From positions 1 to 64,000 of the forward strand of contig JAHJLV010000052.1 in NCBI GenBank assembly GCA_018821535.1: 64,000 nt of DNA. Direction: 5' to 3'. Below the pieces are notes generated by a model. It was not told the origin of the DNA and made no database searches. It worked only from the letters and a program-made list of their open reading frames with translations. Of the stretch, positions 1 through 8,532 are shown in pieces. Position 1 is the first letter of the stretch. Each line of letters opens with the position of its first letter. The stretch comes from Pseudomonadota bacterium (GTDB lineage Bacteria; Desulfobacterota; Desulfobacteria; Desulfobacterales; Desulfobacteraceae). Position numbers and translations under genes: made by a program.

Positions 1-13
1 CACGATAAAACTT

Positions 14-29
14 TGGCACTTCTTTTGCT
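14..29 (+). promoter_or_regulatory. sigma-54 (-24/-12) promoter of glnK-amtB
   Basis: The sequence TGGCAC-N5-TTGCT matches the sigma-54 consensus at every conserved position. It lies about 50 nt before the glnK start, which places the transcription start near position 41. Nitrogen-regulated glnK-amtB operons are classically NtrC/sigma-54 dependent, so the position makes biological sense. The NtrC sites would lie left of the window and cannot be seen. Confidence 0.85.
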
Positions 30-80
30 CTAAATATCTGCAAATGGTTTTTATACTACTCATAACAAAGGAGAACATAC

Positions 81-419
81 ATGAAAGAAATTCTTGCCAT
101 CATCAAACCGTTTAAACTTGATGAAGTTAAAGACGCCTTAACAGCTATAAATATTAAGGGAATGACAATTTCAGAAGTAAAGGGATTCGGTCGCCAGAAA
201 GGTCACAAAGAAATTTACAGGGGTGCGGAATACCAGACGGATTTTGTACCGAAAGTTGAAATTAAAATTGCTGTTGAAGATCACCAGGTGAATGAAGTCG
301 TAGAAGCAATCATGGGTGCAGCAAAAACAGGGAAAATAGGGGATGGTAAAATTTTTATCACGCCCATTGATAATGTAATCCGTATCAGAACCAATGAATC
401 CGGCCCAGAGGCTTTATAA
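81..419 (+). CDS. glnK: P-II nitrogen regulatory protein GlnK
   Basis: This is a 112-residue P-II signal protein, the normal length for the family. It would sense 2-oxoglutarate and ATP/ADP and gate the ammonium channel encoded next door. The T-loop is visible around residues 37-54, with Tyr51, the usual uridylylation site, inside EIYRGAEY. The C-terminal family segment KIFITPIDNVIRIRT is intact. An AAAGGAG ribosome site precedes the ATG. The gene sits 19 nt before amtB behind a sigma-54 promoter, which favours GlnK over a housekeeping GlnB. Confidence 0.95.
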   Translation: MKEILAIIKPFKLDEVKDALTAINIKGMTISEVKGFGRQKGHKEIYRGAEYQTDFVPKVEIKIAVEDHQVNEVVEAIMGAAKTGKIGDGKIFITPIDNVIRIRTNESGPEAL

Positions 420-438
420 TTAACAGGAGACAGAAGAA

Positions 439-1779
439 ATGAAAAAACTTATACTACCCATACTTTACCTTTTAACCGTTGTTTCAATGGCCTGGGCTGG
501 TGGTGACGAAACACCGGCTCCGACAATAACATCCAATGCAGATGCCATCGCTTTAGTACAGTCACATGCCGATTATATGTGGACACTTGTGGCTGCAGCT
601 CTGGTTTTTTTCATGCAGGCCGGCTTTGCAATGGTTGAAGCCGGATTTACCCGTGCAAAAAATGCCATTAATATCATGATGAAAAACCTGATGGATTTTT
701 CCATGGGCTCGCTGTTTTACTGGGCAATTGGTTTTGGATTAATGTTTGGTGTGTCTAAAACCGGGTTTTTCGGAACAACCGGGTTCTTTTTAAGTGATTT
801 TACTGTTGGCGGTGATCCATGGGTTCTGGCGTTCTGGATGTTCCAGGTGGTTTTTGCTGCAACTGCATCCACTATTGTTTCCGGTGCCATGGCCGAAAGA
901 ACAAAGTTCAGCGGCTACCTTCTTTATTCAGCCGTTATTTCTGCGATAATTTATCCGATATTCGGCAGCTGGGCCTGGGGAAGTCTGTTCAACGGCAGTG
1001 GGTGGCTGGAGGGTCTTGGGTTTATTGACTTTGCAGGTTCAACCGTTGTTCATTCAGTGGGTGGATGGGCTGCTTTGGCCGGTGCCATTGTTTTAGGGCC
1101 GCGTCTTGGCAAGTATACAAAGGAAGGCAAGGTAAAACCCATACTGGGTCATAATATTCCTCTGGCAGCCATTGGCGTATTTATCCTGTGGCTGGGATGG
1201 TTCGGATTCAACCCGGGTTCAACCACTGCTGCCAATAAAGACATTGCCATGATTTTTGTAAATACAAATCTTGCCGCAGCAACCGGAGCTGTGGTTGCCA
1301 TGTTCGTATCCTGGTTAAAATTTGGAAAGCCCGAGGTGGGTATGAGTTTGAACGGTGCTCTGGCAGGGCTTGTGGGTATTACTGCCGGATGTGCAAATGT
1401 GACTCCGACAAGCGCCATCATCATCGGTGCAGTGGCAGGCTGTCTGGTGTTCTTTTCTGTAATATTCTTTGATAAAATCCGGGTGGATGATCCGGTGGGT
1501 GCGATTTCTGTGCATGGTGTCTGCGGCGCATGGGGAACTCTTGCCGCAGGCCTGTTTAATATCGGCGGAACAACAATGGGAATCATTACGGTACAGTTAA
1601 TCGGTATTCTGGCTTGCTTTGCATGGGTATTTCCACTGGCATTCATGCTCTTTAAGCTGATTGATAAAACCATTGGCCTGAGAGTTTCCAAAGAAGAAGA
1701 ACTTGATGGTCTGGATGATGCAGAACATGGTGGTAATGCGTATCCGGATTTTACCACTATCAATCATGGCATCATGTAA
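439..1779 (+). CDS. amtB: ammonium transporter AmtB
   Basis: This 446-residue protein is an inner-membrane ammonium channel of the Amt/Rh family. A cleavable signal peptide is likely (residues 1-20, ending AWAGG). It is followed by about eleven hydrophobic segments with family motifs such as FFMQAGFAMVEAGF and HSVGGWAALAGA. The C-terminal cytoplasmic tail that contacts GlnK is present. The gene is 19 nt downstream of glnK and has its own AGGAGA ribosome site. Product function is established family knowledge; nitrogen-limited expression is inferred from the promoter. Confidence 0.96.
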   Translation: MKKLILPILYLLTVVSMAWAGGDETPAPTITSNADAIALVQSHADYMWTLVAAALVFFMQAGFAMVEAGFTRAKNAINIMMKNLMDFSMGSLFYWAIGFGLMFGVSKTGFFGTTGFFLSDFTVGGDPWVLAFWMFQVVFAATASTIVSGAMAERTKFSGYLLYSAVISAIIYPIFGSWAWGSLFNGSGWLEGLGFIDFAGSTVVHSVGGWAALAGAIVLGPRLGKYTKEGKVKPILGHNIPLAAIGVFILWLGWFGFNPGSTTAANKDIAMIFVNTNLAAATGAVVAMFVSWLKFGKPEVGMSLNGALAGLVGITAGCANVTPTSAIIIGAVAGCLVFFSVIFFDKIRVDDPVGAISVHGVCGAWGTLAAGLFNIGGTTMGIITVQLIGILACFAWVFPLAFMLFKLIDKTIGLRVSKEEELDGLDDAEHGGNAYPDFTTINHGIM

Positions 1780-1826
1780 TGAATACAGGTCATCAGCAAG
1801 TTGATTGATCCCTGTCATTGAGCAAA

Positions 1827-1868
1827 AAAATCCCCTGCAGCCTTTTCTTCAAGGCTGCAGGGGATTTT
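1827..1868. terminator. bidirectional terminator between amtB and asd
   Basis: A 16-bp perfect stem (AAAATCCCCTGCAGCC and its complement) encloses a 10-nt loop. It is flanked by A-runs on the left and T-runs on the right, so it can terminate both convergent transcripts. Confidence 0.9.
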
Positions 1869-1878
1869 AAATTTAAAT

Positions 1879-2985
1879 CTATAGAATAATATTCAAAATT
1901 CGTCTTAAGGGTTCTGCAGCCCCCCACAAAAGCTGATCTCCCACTGTAAAAGCAGTCAGAAAATCATTTCCAAGATTCATCTTCCGGATACGCCCAACGG
2001 GAACTGTCAGGGTTCCGGTAACAGCTGCAGGGGTTAAATCCTTGATTGAAGCTTCTTTGGTGTTGGGAATCAGTTTAACCCAGTCATTATTTTGCGCCAT
2101 CATGGCTTCGAGCTCATTTAACGGCACATCCTTTTTTAATTTGATGGTAAATGCCTGGCTGTGACAGCGCATGGAACCAATCCGGATGCATTGTCCGTCC
2201 ACGGGTATGGGAGAGTCGGATCGACCCAGAATCTTGTTGGTTTCGACAAATCCTTTCCATTCTTCCCGGGTCTGGCCGTTTTCCATGGCCTTGTCAATCC
2301 AGGGAATGAGACTTGCAGCCAGCGGAACTGCCCAGTTATCCACCGGCAGGTCACCAGAGCGCAATGTGTTAATAACATTTTTGTCCAGATCCAGAATGGC
2401 GGATGCCGGATTATCAAGAATCGGAGAAGCCTGGGTGCCAATGACCCTCATCTGTGCCACAAGTTCTTCCATGTTTTTGGCACCGGCTCCGGAAGCTGCC
2501 TGATATGTCATGGAGGTCAGCCATTCCACCAGATTATTTTCAAAAAGTCCGCCCAGGGCCATAAGCATCAAAGATACGGTACAGTTTCCGCCAATATAAT
2601 TTTTAATACCTGAATTTAATGCGTCATCAATAACCTTACGGTTCACAGGGTCCAGCACAATGATGCTTTTTTTATCCATTCTCAAGGTTGAGGCTGCATC
2701 AATCCAGTACCCATTCCATCCTTTCTGTGCAAGCTGGGGGCGGACAGCTTCTGTATAAGATCCCCCCTGGCAGGACAGGATAATGTCCATGTCGCAGAGT
2801 GCATCAATATTATTTGCATCAACCAGAGGTGGTGATGTGACACCCACATCCGGCGCTTTCTGGCCTGCCTGGGAAGTGGTGAAAAAAAGCGGAGTAAACT
2901 GATTAAAATCTTTTTCCTCTATCATTCTTTCCATCAGGACAGACCCTACCATTCCCCGCCAGCCGACAATTCCAACTTTTTTCAT
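1879..2985 (-). CDS. asd: aspartate-semialdehyde dehydrogenase
   Basis: This 368-residue enzyme reduces aspartyl-4-phosphate to aspartate semialdehyde with NADPH. That step feeds lysine, diaminopimelate, threonine and methionine synthesis. The nucleotide-binding loop is at the N-terminus (GIVGWRGMVGS). The nucleophilic Cys is at about residue 135 in GGNCTVS, and a conserved CHSQAFTIKL segment lies near residue 274. Length and motifs match the Gram-negative gamma-type Asd. It converges on amtB across a shared terminator. The downstream threonine-pathway gene hom is at 17.1 kb in the same window but not linked. Confidence 0.95.
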   Translation of the reverse strand: MKKVGIVGWRGMVGSVLMERMIEEKDFNQFTPLFFTTSQAGQKAPDVGVTSPPLVDANNIDALCDMDIILSCQGGSYTEAVRPQLAQKGWNGYWIDAASTLRMDKKSIIVLDPVNRKVIDDALNSGIKNYIGGNCTVSLMLMALGGLFENNLVEWLTSMTYQAASGAGAKNMEELVAQMRVIGTQASPILDNPASAILDLDKNVINTLRSGDLPVDNWAVPLAASLIPWIDKAMENGQTREEWKGFVETNKILGRSDSPIPVDGQCIRIGSMRCHSQAFTIKLKKDVPLNELEAMMAQNNDWVKLIPNTKEASIKDLTPAAVTGTLTVPVGRIRKMNLGNDFLTAFTVGDQLLWGAAEPLRRILNIIL

Positions 2986-3085
2986 TTCACTTCTCCTCTT
3001 TTAGATATGGTTTTCATCTGACAGGATATGCACGCTGTCAAAGTGATGATTTTAAATATTCGTTTATAAACATAAAGTTTATCAT

Positions 3086-4165
3086 TTACTCTTTTTTGTT
3101 AAAAGATTCCAGTGGTTTTGAGGATTTTTCAATATCGATGACTTTTCCCTGGGGTAAATCCTTGGTTTCATAATTGGCAATTTCAATGATTTTCCGTGTC
3201 ATCTTTCCCATACGATCCACCTGATCTTTAATCTGGAGGATTCGTTTTTTAATGGTGGGTTTATCAACATCTTCCATCATTAAAATTTCCGTATTTCCCA
3301 TAATGGTTTGAAGCGGCTGGTTTAATTCATGGCAAACCGCCCGGGCCATTTCTATGACGCCTGCCAGCTTGTCTCTTTTTCGAAGTTCTTCTTCCACCTG
3401 GATGCGTTTTTTTTCCTGTTGATTCAGGGCAAACATAAAAAAAAGACTTCCAAATACACCAATGAGCCATAAAAGAAAATACATGAGCATAAAATGGCGT
3501 TTATTTTGTATTTCAATGGAATAATGTGCATCCATGGGAACTGCCACACTGATGCCACCGCGAATATCACCAACCTTATAGCCTTGTTCTTTGTGGCACT
3601 CCAGACATGATTTTTCTGTTATTAGCGGTTTCATCAACCGCATATATTCTTTCTGGTCAATAGTCTCAATGGAAGTAATTTCTTCAATACCTTTTTCAAA
3701 TTGTTTTAACGCGGCTGTCTCCCAAACATCGGCCTTGTTCTCTGGTCGAATTGGATTTAAACTTGTGATATGACTGATATACCCGAATTTTTTAAACCCG
3801 AGTTCTGTGATCTGCCGGGTCATATATGCAGGATTCAGTTTTGTCAGTCTGACTCCGGAAGGCGTCTGTATATCGCGTTCCGGAACGTCAAGATAGGGAT
3901 TGGGTGGAGTGTGTTCAGTGACAGGGACATAGACCCCTCCATGGTCTGCATTCCAGCTTCGATAGGTAATATGGTTCTGAAACGCTTCTCTTGCTTCAAT
4001 TCGTGCGGCATCAACGGCACCAAGATGCATTGCTTTCTGATGCCAGAATACAGATACACAGACCAGGACTGTCCAGAAGATGATTCCGGCCAGTCCATAA
4101 TACCACAATGCTGTGGACATATTTTTTTTTATGGGTTTATTTTTTTTCACATTTTTATTATGCAT
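3086..4165 (-). CDS. heme-binding membrane sensor with histidine-kinase dimerisation domain but no ATPase domain
   Basis: The protein has 359 residues. A TM helix (about 19-41) is followed by a periplasmic domain like DUF3365/Tll0287, containing one c-type heme motif C187-LEC-H191. A second TM (about 225-247), a short linker and a HisKA-like segment with H-box H279 (CHELNQPLQTIMGN) follow. Translation stops about 80 residues after the H-box, so the HATPase_c domain normally found there is absent. The reading frame runs cleanly to a stop, with no visible frameshift remnant downstream. It is divergent from a tetraheme cytochrome gene only 43 nt away. A redox or ligand sensor that relies on another kinase is inferred. 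Confidence 0.75.
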   Translation of the reverse strand: MHNKNVKKNKPIKKNMSTALWYYGLAGIIFWTVLVCVSVFWHQKAMHLGAVDAARIEAREAFQNHITYRSWNADHGGVYVPVTEHTPPNPYLDVPERDIQTPSGVRLTKLNPAYMTRQITELGFKKFGYISHITSLNPIRPENKADVWETAALKQFEKGIEEITSIETIDQKEYMRLMKPLITEKSCLECHKEQGYKVGDIRGGISVAVPMDAHYSIEIQNKRHFMLMYFLLWLIGVFGSLFFMFALNQQEKKRIQVEEELRKRDKLAGVIEMARAVCHELNQPLQTIMGNTEILMMEDVDKPTIKKRILQIKDQVDRMGKMTRKIIEIANYETKDLPQGKVIDIEKSSKPLESFNKKE

Positions 4166-4208
4166 TATAAGGCAAAAAAATCAATATAAAGCTAAAAGGA
4201 GAAAAACA

Positions 4209-4889
4209 ATGGATGAGGAATCAGGCGGACTGCATACTATTTTTATCTGTATTCTGGCAGGAATTTTAGTTTTAAGTTATTCTGCCATACCAACACATAC
4301 AGCCGACACAGAAATACCCAAAGAAACTTCCCGGATTTCATCAAAAAATCAGACAAAGGCGGATACACCTGTTGGAAAAGAAGAAACTGCGACTGAAGAG
4401 ACCGTCTCAGAACAAAAAGAAGATCAGATGACATCTGCTGAAAATACCGTGTCTGAAACAGAATCGGCAGAACAACCTGTAAGCTTGGTATCAGATAAAA
4501 ATGATGCTGCACCCTCCGGATTTACGGCTGTTATTTCCATGAATAATCCGGCATATGACACCCATAAAAAAAGCATAGTTGAGTTTACGCATCTAAAACA
4601 TGTGGAAGACTATAAAATCACTTGTGGGCAATGTCATCATGATGAAGAGGGAAAGCCCCTTGATCTAACATATGGAGATTCTGTTCAAGGCTGCATTGAA
4701 TGTCATCCTGAAACACAGAAAGAAAAGGGTGAAAAACTCGATGACAGACAAAAGATTGCAAAATATCATTTTGAAGCAGTGCATGCCAACTGCATAAACT
4801 GCCATAAAACATATAATGTTGAAAAAGGGGACCCAAAGGGTAAAGGACCTGCACCGATATCCTGTACCCAGTGTCATCCTAAAGAATAA
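4209..4889 (+). CDS. membrane-anchored or exported tetraheme cytochrome c3-like protein
   Basis: This 226-residue protein has a hydrophobic N-terminal segment (about 9-27, signal peptide or anchor). A low-complexity Glu/Thr/Ser linker spans roughly 30-105. The C-terminal class III cytochrome domain has four CxxCH motifs at about 139-143, 162-166, 195-199 and 219-223. His residues at about 128, 131, 187 and 192 are candidate distal ligands. It probably shuttles electrons in the periplasm, as cytochrome c3 does in sulfate reducers. I chose the ATG at 4209 because AAAGGAG lies just before it; an upstream in-frame ATG at 4113 has no ribosome site and overlaps the divergent gene. The long linker is unusual for c3. 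Confidence 0.85.
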   Translation: MDEESGGLHTIFICILAGILVLSYSAIPTHTADTEIPKETSRISSKNQTKADTPVGKEETATEETVSEQKEDQMTSAENTVSETESAEQPVSLVSDKNDAAPSGFTAVISMNNPAYDTHKKSIVEFTHLKHVEDYKITCGQCHHDEEGKPLDLTYGDSVQGCIECHPETQKEKGEKLDDRQKIAKYHFEAVHANCINCHKTYNVEKGDPKGKGPAPISCTQCHPKE

Positions 4890-4913
4890 TCGTCTTAAAA
4901 CATAAATTGGCAG

Positions 4914-4951
4914 CGCCTGTTGTGGATTATTCTTTTATCCATCAACAGGCG
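4914..4951 (+). terminator. terminator hairpin after the cytochrome gene
   Basis: CGCCTGTTG and its exact complement CAACAGGCG form the outer stem. TGGAT/ATCCA extends it inward. The T-tract after it is weak. It lies between convergent genes and could serve both. Confidence 0.65.
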
Positions 4952-4974
4952 TCTTCGTTATTTTAAATCAAATT

Positions 4975-6708
4975 TTAAATCTGTTCGAAATAGTCCGGTG
5001 TCCAGCACATATTTTCAATCAAAACATTCAGCCGGTTTTCATCATTATTATGTTTGTAGGCAGAAAAGGCACAGCCCTTATGCGTGAGTCCGGCTTTTAT
5101 GGCTTCGGCGCCCACGCGTTTGGCAACTTCAATGGACACCTGCTTGAGTTGATCCAGCGGCGGGCATAAAATGCCGTCTGCCAGATCTTTTTCATTGAGA
5201 AAACCTGCAACAGCATGGGCTGCGGCAGAAAAGAAAGTCGGCAGTACCCGGGATGCACCGGAAGCCACAATTCCAAGGCCGACTCCGGGGAAAATAAAGG
5301 CATTGTTCATCTGTCCGATTCTGTATTCTTTTCCTTTGAAAATAACATTTTTAAAGGGTGACCCTGTTGCCACAAGGGCCTTGCCGTCACTCCACGCATA
5401 AATATCTTCGGGCAGGGCTTCTGCTTTTACCGTGGGATTGCTTAACGGCAGGATAGCAGGACGGTCCGTGTTTTTACAGGCTGCTTTTACAATCTGTTCT
5501 GAAAAATAACCCGGTTGTCCGGATGTGCCGATGAGCACCGTCACTTTTTCGTTGATAATTGCATTTAAAAGGGTATTGTCTTCGGGGGTTTTCATCCAGG
5601 AAAGGCGTTCAGGATCTTTGGCAAATTTGTGTTTATAGGAATCCAGTTTTCGATCCGTGGTCACAATGCCTTTTGAATCCAGTGTAAAAATTCTGTCAAC
5701 AGCATCCTGTTGCGGCATTCCCTGAACCATAAGCTCGGTTAAAATCTGGTCGGCAATTCCGATACCGCCGGCTCCGGCTCCATGGATCAGGTATACCTGA
5801 TCCGTCATTTTTTCTTTTTTAACTTTCATGGCCGCCAGAATTCCTGCCAGGGCAATGGCGCCGGTGCCCTGGATATCATCATTAAATGAAATCAGTTTGT
5901 CCAGATATGTATCGCGGACGGTAAATGCGGTTTGTTTGGAAAAATCCTCCCACTGGCACAGGGCATCTGGAAAAATCTTTTTAAATGCAACAGCAAATTT
6001 TTCAATAAACTGATAATATTCTTCTCCTTTGAGGCGTTTATTGCGCCATCCCAGATAATTGGGATCGTTGAGCAGTTCTTCATTATCTGTCCCGACATCC
6101 AGAGAAACAGGCAGACAATGCCAGGGCGCAATACCGGCCCCCTGTGTGTAAAGCATCAGCTTGCCAAGACAGATGGGAATACCGCCGGCTCCCTGGTCGC
6201 CGATTCCCAGGATGCCCTGGTTATCGGTGACCACTGCAATTCTGATATCCTGATCTGTATAATTCTGAAGAATATGTTCTGCATGATCAATATTTCCCGG
6301 ATAAAAATGAATACCGTTGGCTCTTCGAAACATGGAAGAATACTGCTGGCAGGCAAGCCCCACGGTCGGCGTATAAATGATCGGCAAAAATTTGGTCACC
6401 TGGCTTGCAATGACCGCATGGGCCAGAACCACATTCCTGTCATACAGACTTCTGATATAAATAAATTTTTCAATATCAGAAGGTTTTTGATCAATGATAT
6501 TCAAGCTGTTCTGAACCTGATCCTTGAGTGTCTTTACCCGTGGCGGCAGAAAGCCACTGAGTTTTAATTTTCGTCTTTCTTCTATGGTAAATGCTGTTCC
6601 CTTGCTGATATTGTTAAATCGAAGAACATCAAATCCTCTTAAATTAATCTGGACACCCAGTGTTTCTCCAAATTCACCATATTTAAATTCATAATGTGTG
6701 ATTTCCAT
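4975..6708 (-). CDS. NAD-dependent malic enzyme
   Basis: This 577-residue protein decarboxylates malate oxidatively to pyruvate. Length and motifs fit the large eukaryote-like malic enzyme family (MaeA/SfcA). The malic N-terminal domain includes YTPTVGLACQQYSSMFRRA (about 113-131) and the LPVSLDVGTDNEELL block. The NAD-binding domain begins near FNDDIQGTGAIALAG and contains the GAGAGGIGIA dinucleotide loop. It converges on the cytochrome gene and is divergent from pepA. In a sulfate reducer it could supply pyruvate or NAD(P)H during growth on C4 acids, which would fit the TRAP transporter at 57-60 kb; that link is inference. Confidence 0.93.
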   Translation of the reverse strand: MEITHYEFKYGEFGETLGVQINLRGFDVLRFNNISKGTAFTIEERRKLKLSGFLPPRVKTLKDQVQNSLNIIDQKPSDIEKFIYIRSLYDRNVVLAHAVIASQVTKFLPIIYTPTVGLACQQYSSMFRRANGIHFYPGNIDHAEHILQNYTDQDIRIAVVTDNQGILGIGDQGAGGIPICLGKLMLYTQGAGIAPWHCLPVSLDVGTDNEELLNDPNYLGWRNKRLKGEEYYQFIEKFAVAFKKIFPDALCQWEDFSKQTAFTVRDTYLDKLISFNDDIQGTGAIALAGILAAMKVKKEKMTDQVYLIHGAGAGGIGIADQILTELMVQGMPQQDAVDRIFTLDSKGIVTTDRKLDSYKHKFAKDPERLSWMKTPEDNTLLNAIINEKVTVLIGTSGQPGYFSEQIVKAACKNTDRPAILPLSNPTVKAEALPEDIYAWSDGKALVATGSPFKNVIFKGKEYRIGQMNNAFIFPGVGLGIVASGASRVLPTFFSAAAHAVAGFLNEKDLADGILCPPLDQLKQVSIEVAKRVGAEAIKAGLTHKGCAFSAYKHNNDENRLNVLIENMCWTPDYFEQI

Positions 6709-6934
6709 ACTTTTATATTCCTTACAGTTATGATTAATAAAAAATTCATTTTAAAAAGATATGAACCGGTTTTTTTATAAAAGCAAAGTATATATTAAAT
6801 TAAATGTGAATTCATTTCATTTTGTGAAAAATATTCATATGGTATTTATATCATCCATCTGCTGGAACCCTATGGACGACGGGCTACAAAAAATGGTATT
6901 TTATTTGATTTAAAAACAGAAAAAAGGACTTCAT

Positions 6935-8470
6935 ATGAAAACCACCCGATTGATCGTGTCTGAAAAACCCGCCCATACGATTAAAACCGACCTGCTGGTC
7001 TATTGTCTGATTGAAGAAAAACATAAAGTTCCTTCATGTGACCCGTATATAAAAACAACAGTTCAGAGAGCCTATGATCTTGGTGACTTCTGCGCTCAAT
7101 TTTCTGAGCAGCTGCTGACATATCCGCAGTTAACATCTGATAACGATAATGCGCATGCTAAGCGCATCCTGATTATCGGAATGGGAGAATTAAAGGCTGA
7201 TGCTGATCCTGTTGATTTTTTTGACATTCTGCGAAAAACCGGCGGCAATATTGCAAAGGTGTGTGAAAAAATCAAGGCAGACAGTTTGACAGTATGCGTA
7301 CCGGATATCCCTGACATCGGATTTGAAAAAACGGCTCAATTTTTGACAGAAGGTATTTATCTGGGGGATTACCGGTTTGCCAAATATAAGAAAATCAAAA
7401 CGGAAAAACCAGAGTATACCGGGCTTAAAACCCTGAATTTTGCATCCGGGGTATCTGTTTCAGCAATTCGCAAGGGTGCCAGAAAAGGGCTGAATGCGGC
7501 AAATGCGGCCTGTGAGGCAAGGGACATGGCAAATGAACCTGGCAATGGCTGGACATCTGCAGAATTTGCCGATTTTGCAAAATCTTTGTCCAAAAAATAC
7601 GGATTCAAATATACCTGTCTGGAAAAAAAGGACCTGGTCAGGCTGGGTATGGGCGGTATTCTGGCGGTCAATCAGGGCTCTGCCATTCCCCCCAGAATGG
7701 TGATTGTGGAGTATCGGTCTTCAGCTGATGCAGACACACTTTTGCTGGTGGGCAAGGGCATAACCTTTGATTCAGGCGGAATCAGTATAAAACCGGGTCT
7801 GGGCATGGAAGAAATGAAATATGACATGTGCGGCGGCGCTGCAGTGCTGTGCGCCATGCAGACGGTGGGGGAAGAAACGCCTGATCTGAATATTGTGGCC
7901 ATTGTTCCTGCAACGGATAATATGTCCGGCAGTCATGCAGTTCGTCCCGGCGATATTATAAAACATTTTAACGGCCTGACTTCGGAAATTGTCAATACAG
8001 ATGCCGAAGGACGTATGATTTTAGGAGATGCGCTGTCTTACGGTGTTCAGACATACACGCCCGATGCCGTAATTGATATCGCCACGCTCACCGGCGCTGT
8101 TATTATCGGTCTTGGCCATCACCACTCCGGTTTGATGACCAACAATGAAACGCTTGCAGGAAAGGTGATCAAAGCCGGGAAACATGCAGGAGAGCCTGTC
8201 TGGCAACTGCCTTTAACCGATGAATATAAAGAGCAGATTAAATCAGATGTGGCAGATGTGAAAAATATCGGGGGCAAGCCCGGTGGCAGCATCACTGCTG
8301 CTGCATATCTGTCCAATTTTGTTGGGCAGACACCCTGGGTCCACCTGGATATTGCAGGCACTGCCTGGGATTTTACTGAAAAATCATATATTCCCAAAGG
8401 ACCGTCCGGAATCGGGGTCAGAACGTTTATCGATCTGATTCGCAACTGGAAAAAAGGGATGCTGAAATAA
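6935..8470 (+). CDS. pepA: leucyl aminopeptidase (M17)
   Basis: This 511-residue cytosolic aminopeptidase has the M17 two-domain layout. A variable N-terminal macro-like domain spans about 1-170. The catalytic domain carries the dinuclear metal motifs GKGITFDSGGISIKPG and NTDAEGRMILGDAL. Length is typical. In some bacteria PepA also binds DNA, but nothing here shows that. The 226-nt upstream gap is AT-rich and shows no obvious operator. A strong hairpin ends the gene. Confidence 0.95.
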   Translation: MKTTRLIVSEKPAHTIKTDLLVYCLIEEKHKVPSCDPYIKTTVQRAYDLGDFCAQFSEQLLTYPQLTSDNDNAHAKRILIIGMGELKADADPVDFFDILRKTGGNIAKVCEKIKADSLTVCVPDIPDIGFEKTAQFLTEGIYLGDYRFAKYKKIKTEKPEYTGLKTLNFASGVSVSAIRKGARKGLNAANAACEARDMANEPGNGWTSAEFADFAKSLSKKYGFKYTCLEKKDLVRLGMGGILAVNQGSAIPPRMVIVEYRSSADADTLLLVGKGITFDSGGISIKPGLGMEEMKYDMCGGAAVLCAMQTVGEETPDLNIVAIVPATDNMSGSHAVRPGDIIKHFNGLTSEIVNTDAEGRMILGDALSYGVQTYTPDAVIDIATLTGAVIIGLGHHHSGLMTNNETLAGKVIKAGKHAGEPVWQLPLTDEYKEQIKSDVADVKNIGGKPGGSITAAAYLSNFVGQTPWVHLDIAGTAWDFTEKSYIPKGPSGIGVRTFIDLIRNWKKGMLK

Positions 8471-8515
8471 AAAAGGGTGTGCTGCTTTCAGACTTCAAAA
8501 GCGGCACACCCTTTT
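8471..8515. terminator. bidirectional terminator between pepA and acnA
   Basis: An 18-bp stem (AAAAGGGTGTGCTGCTTT against 8498-8515, one G:T pair) encloses a 9-nt loop. It is bounded by A- and T-runs, so it can stop both convergent transcripts. Confidence 0.9.
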
Positions 8516-8532
8516 TATAATGAACCGTGTTG

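Noticed and set aside
1149..1763. 204-codon antisense frame inside amtB
   Set aside because: It is the mirror of a clearly real membrane-protein gene, has no ribosome site and encodes no recognisable domain.
2161..2613. 150-codon frame opposite asd
   Set aside because: It is fully inside asd on the other strand with no ribosome site; composition reflects asd codon bias.
4113..4208. N-terminal extension of the cytochrome gene
   Set aside because: It would overlap the divergent sensor gene and has no ribosome site, whereas the ATG at 4209 has one.
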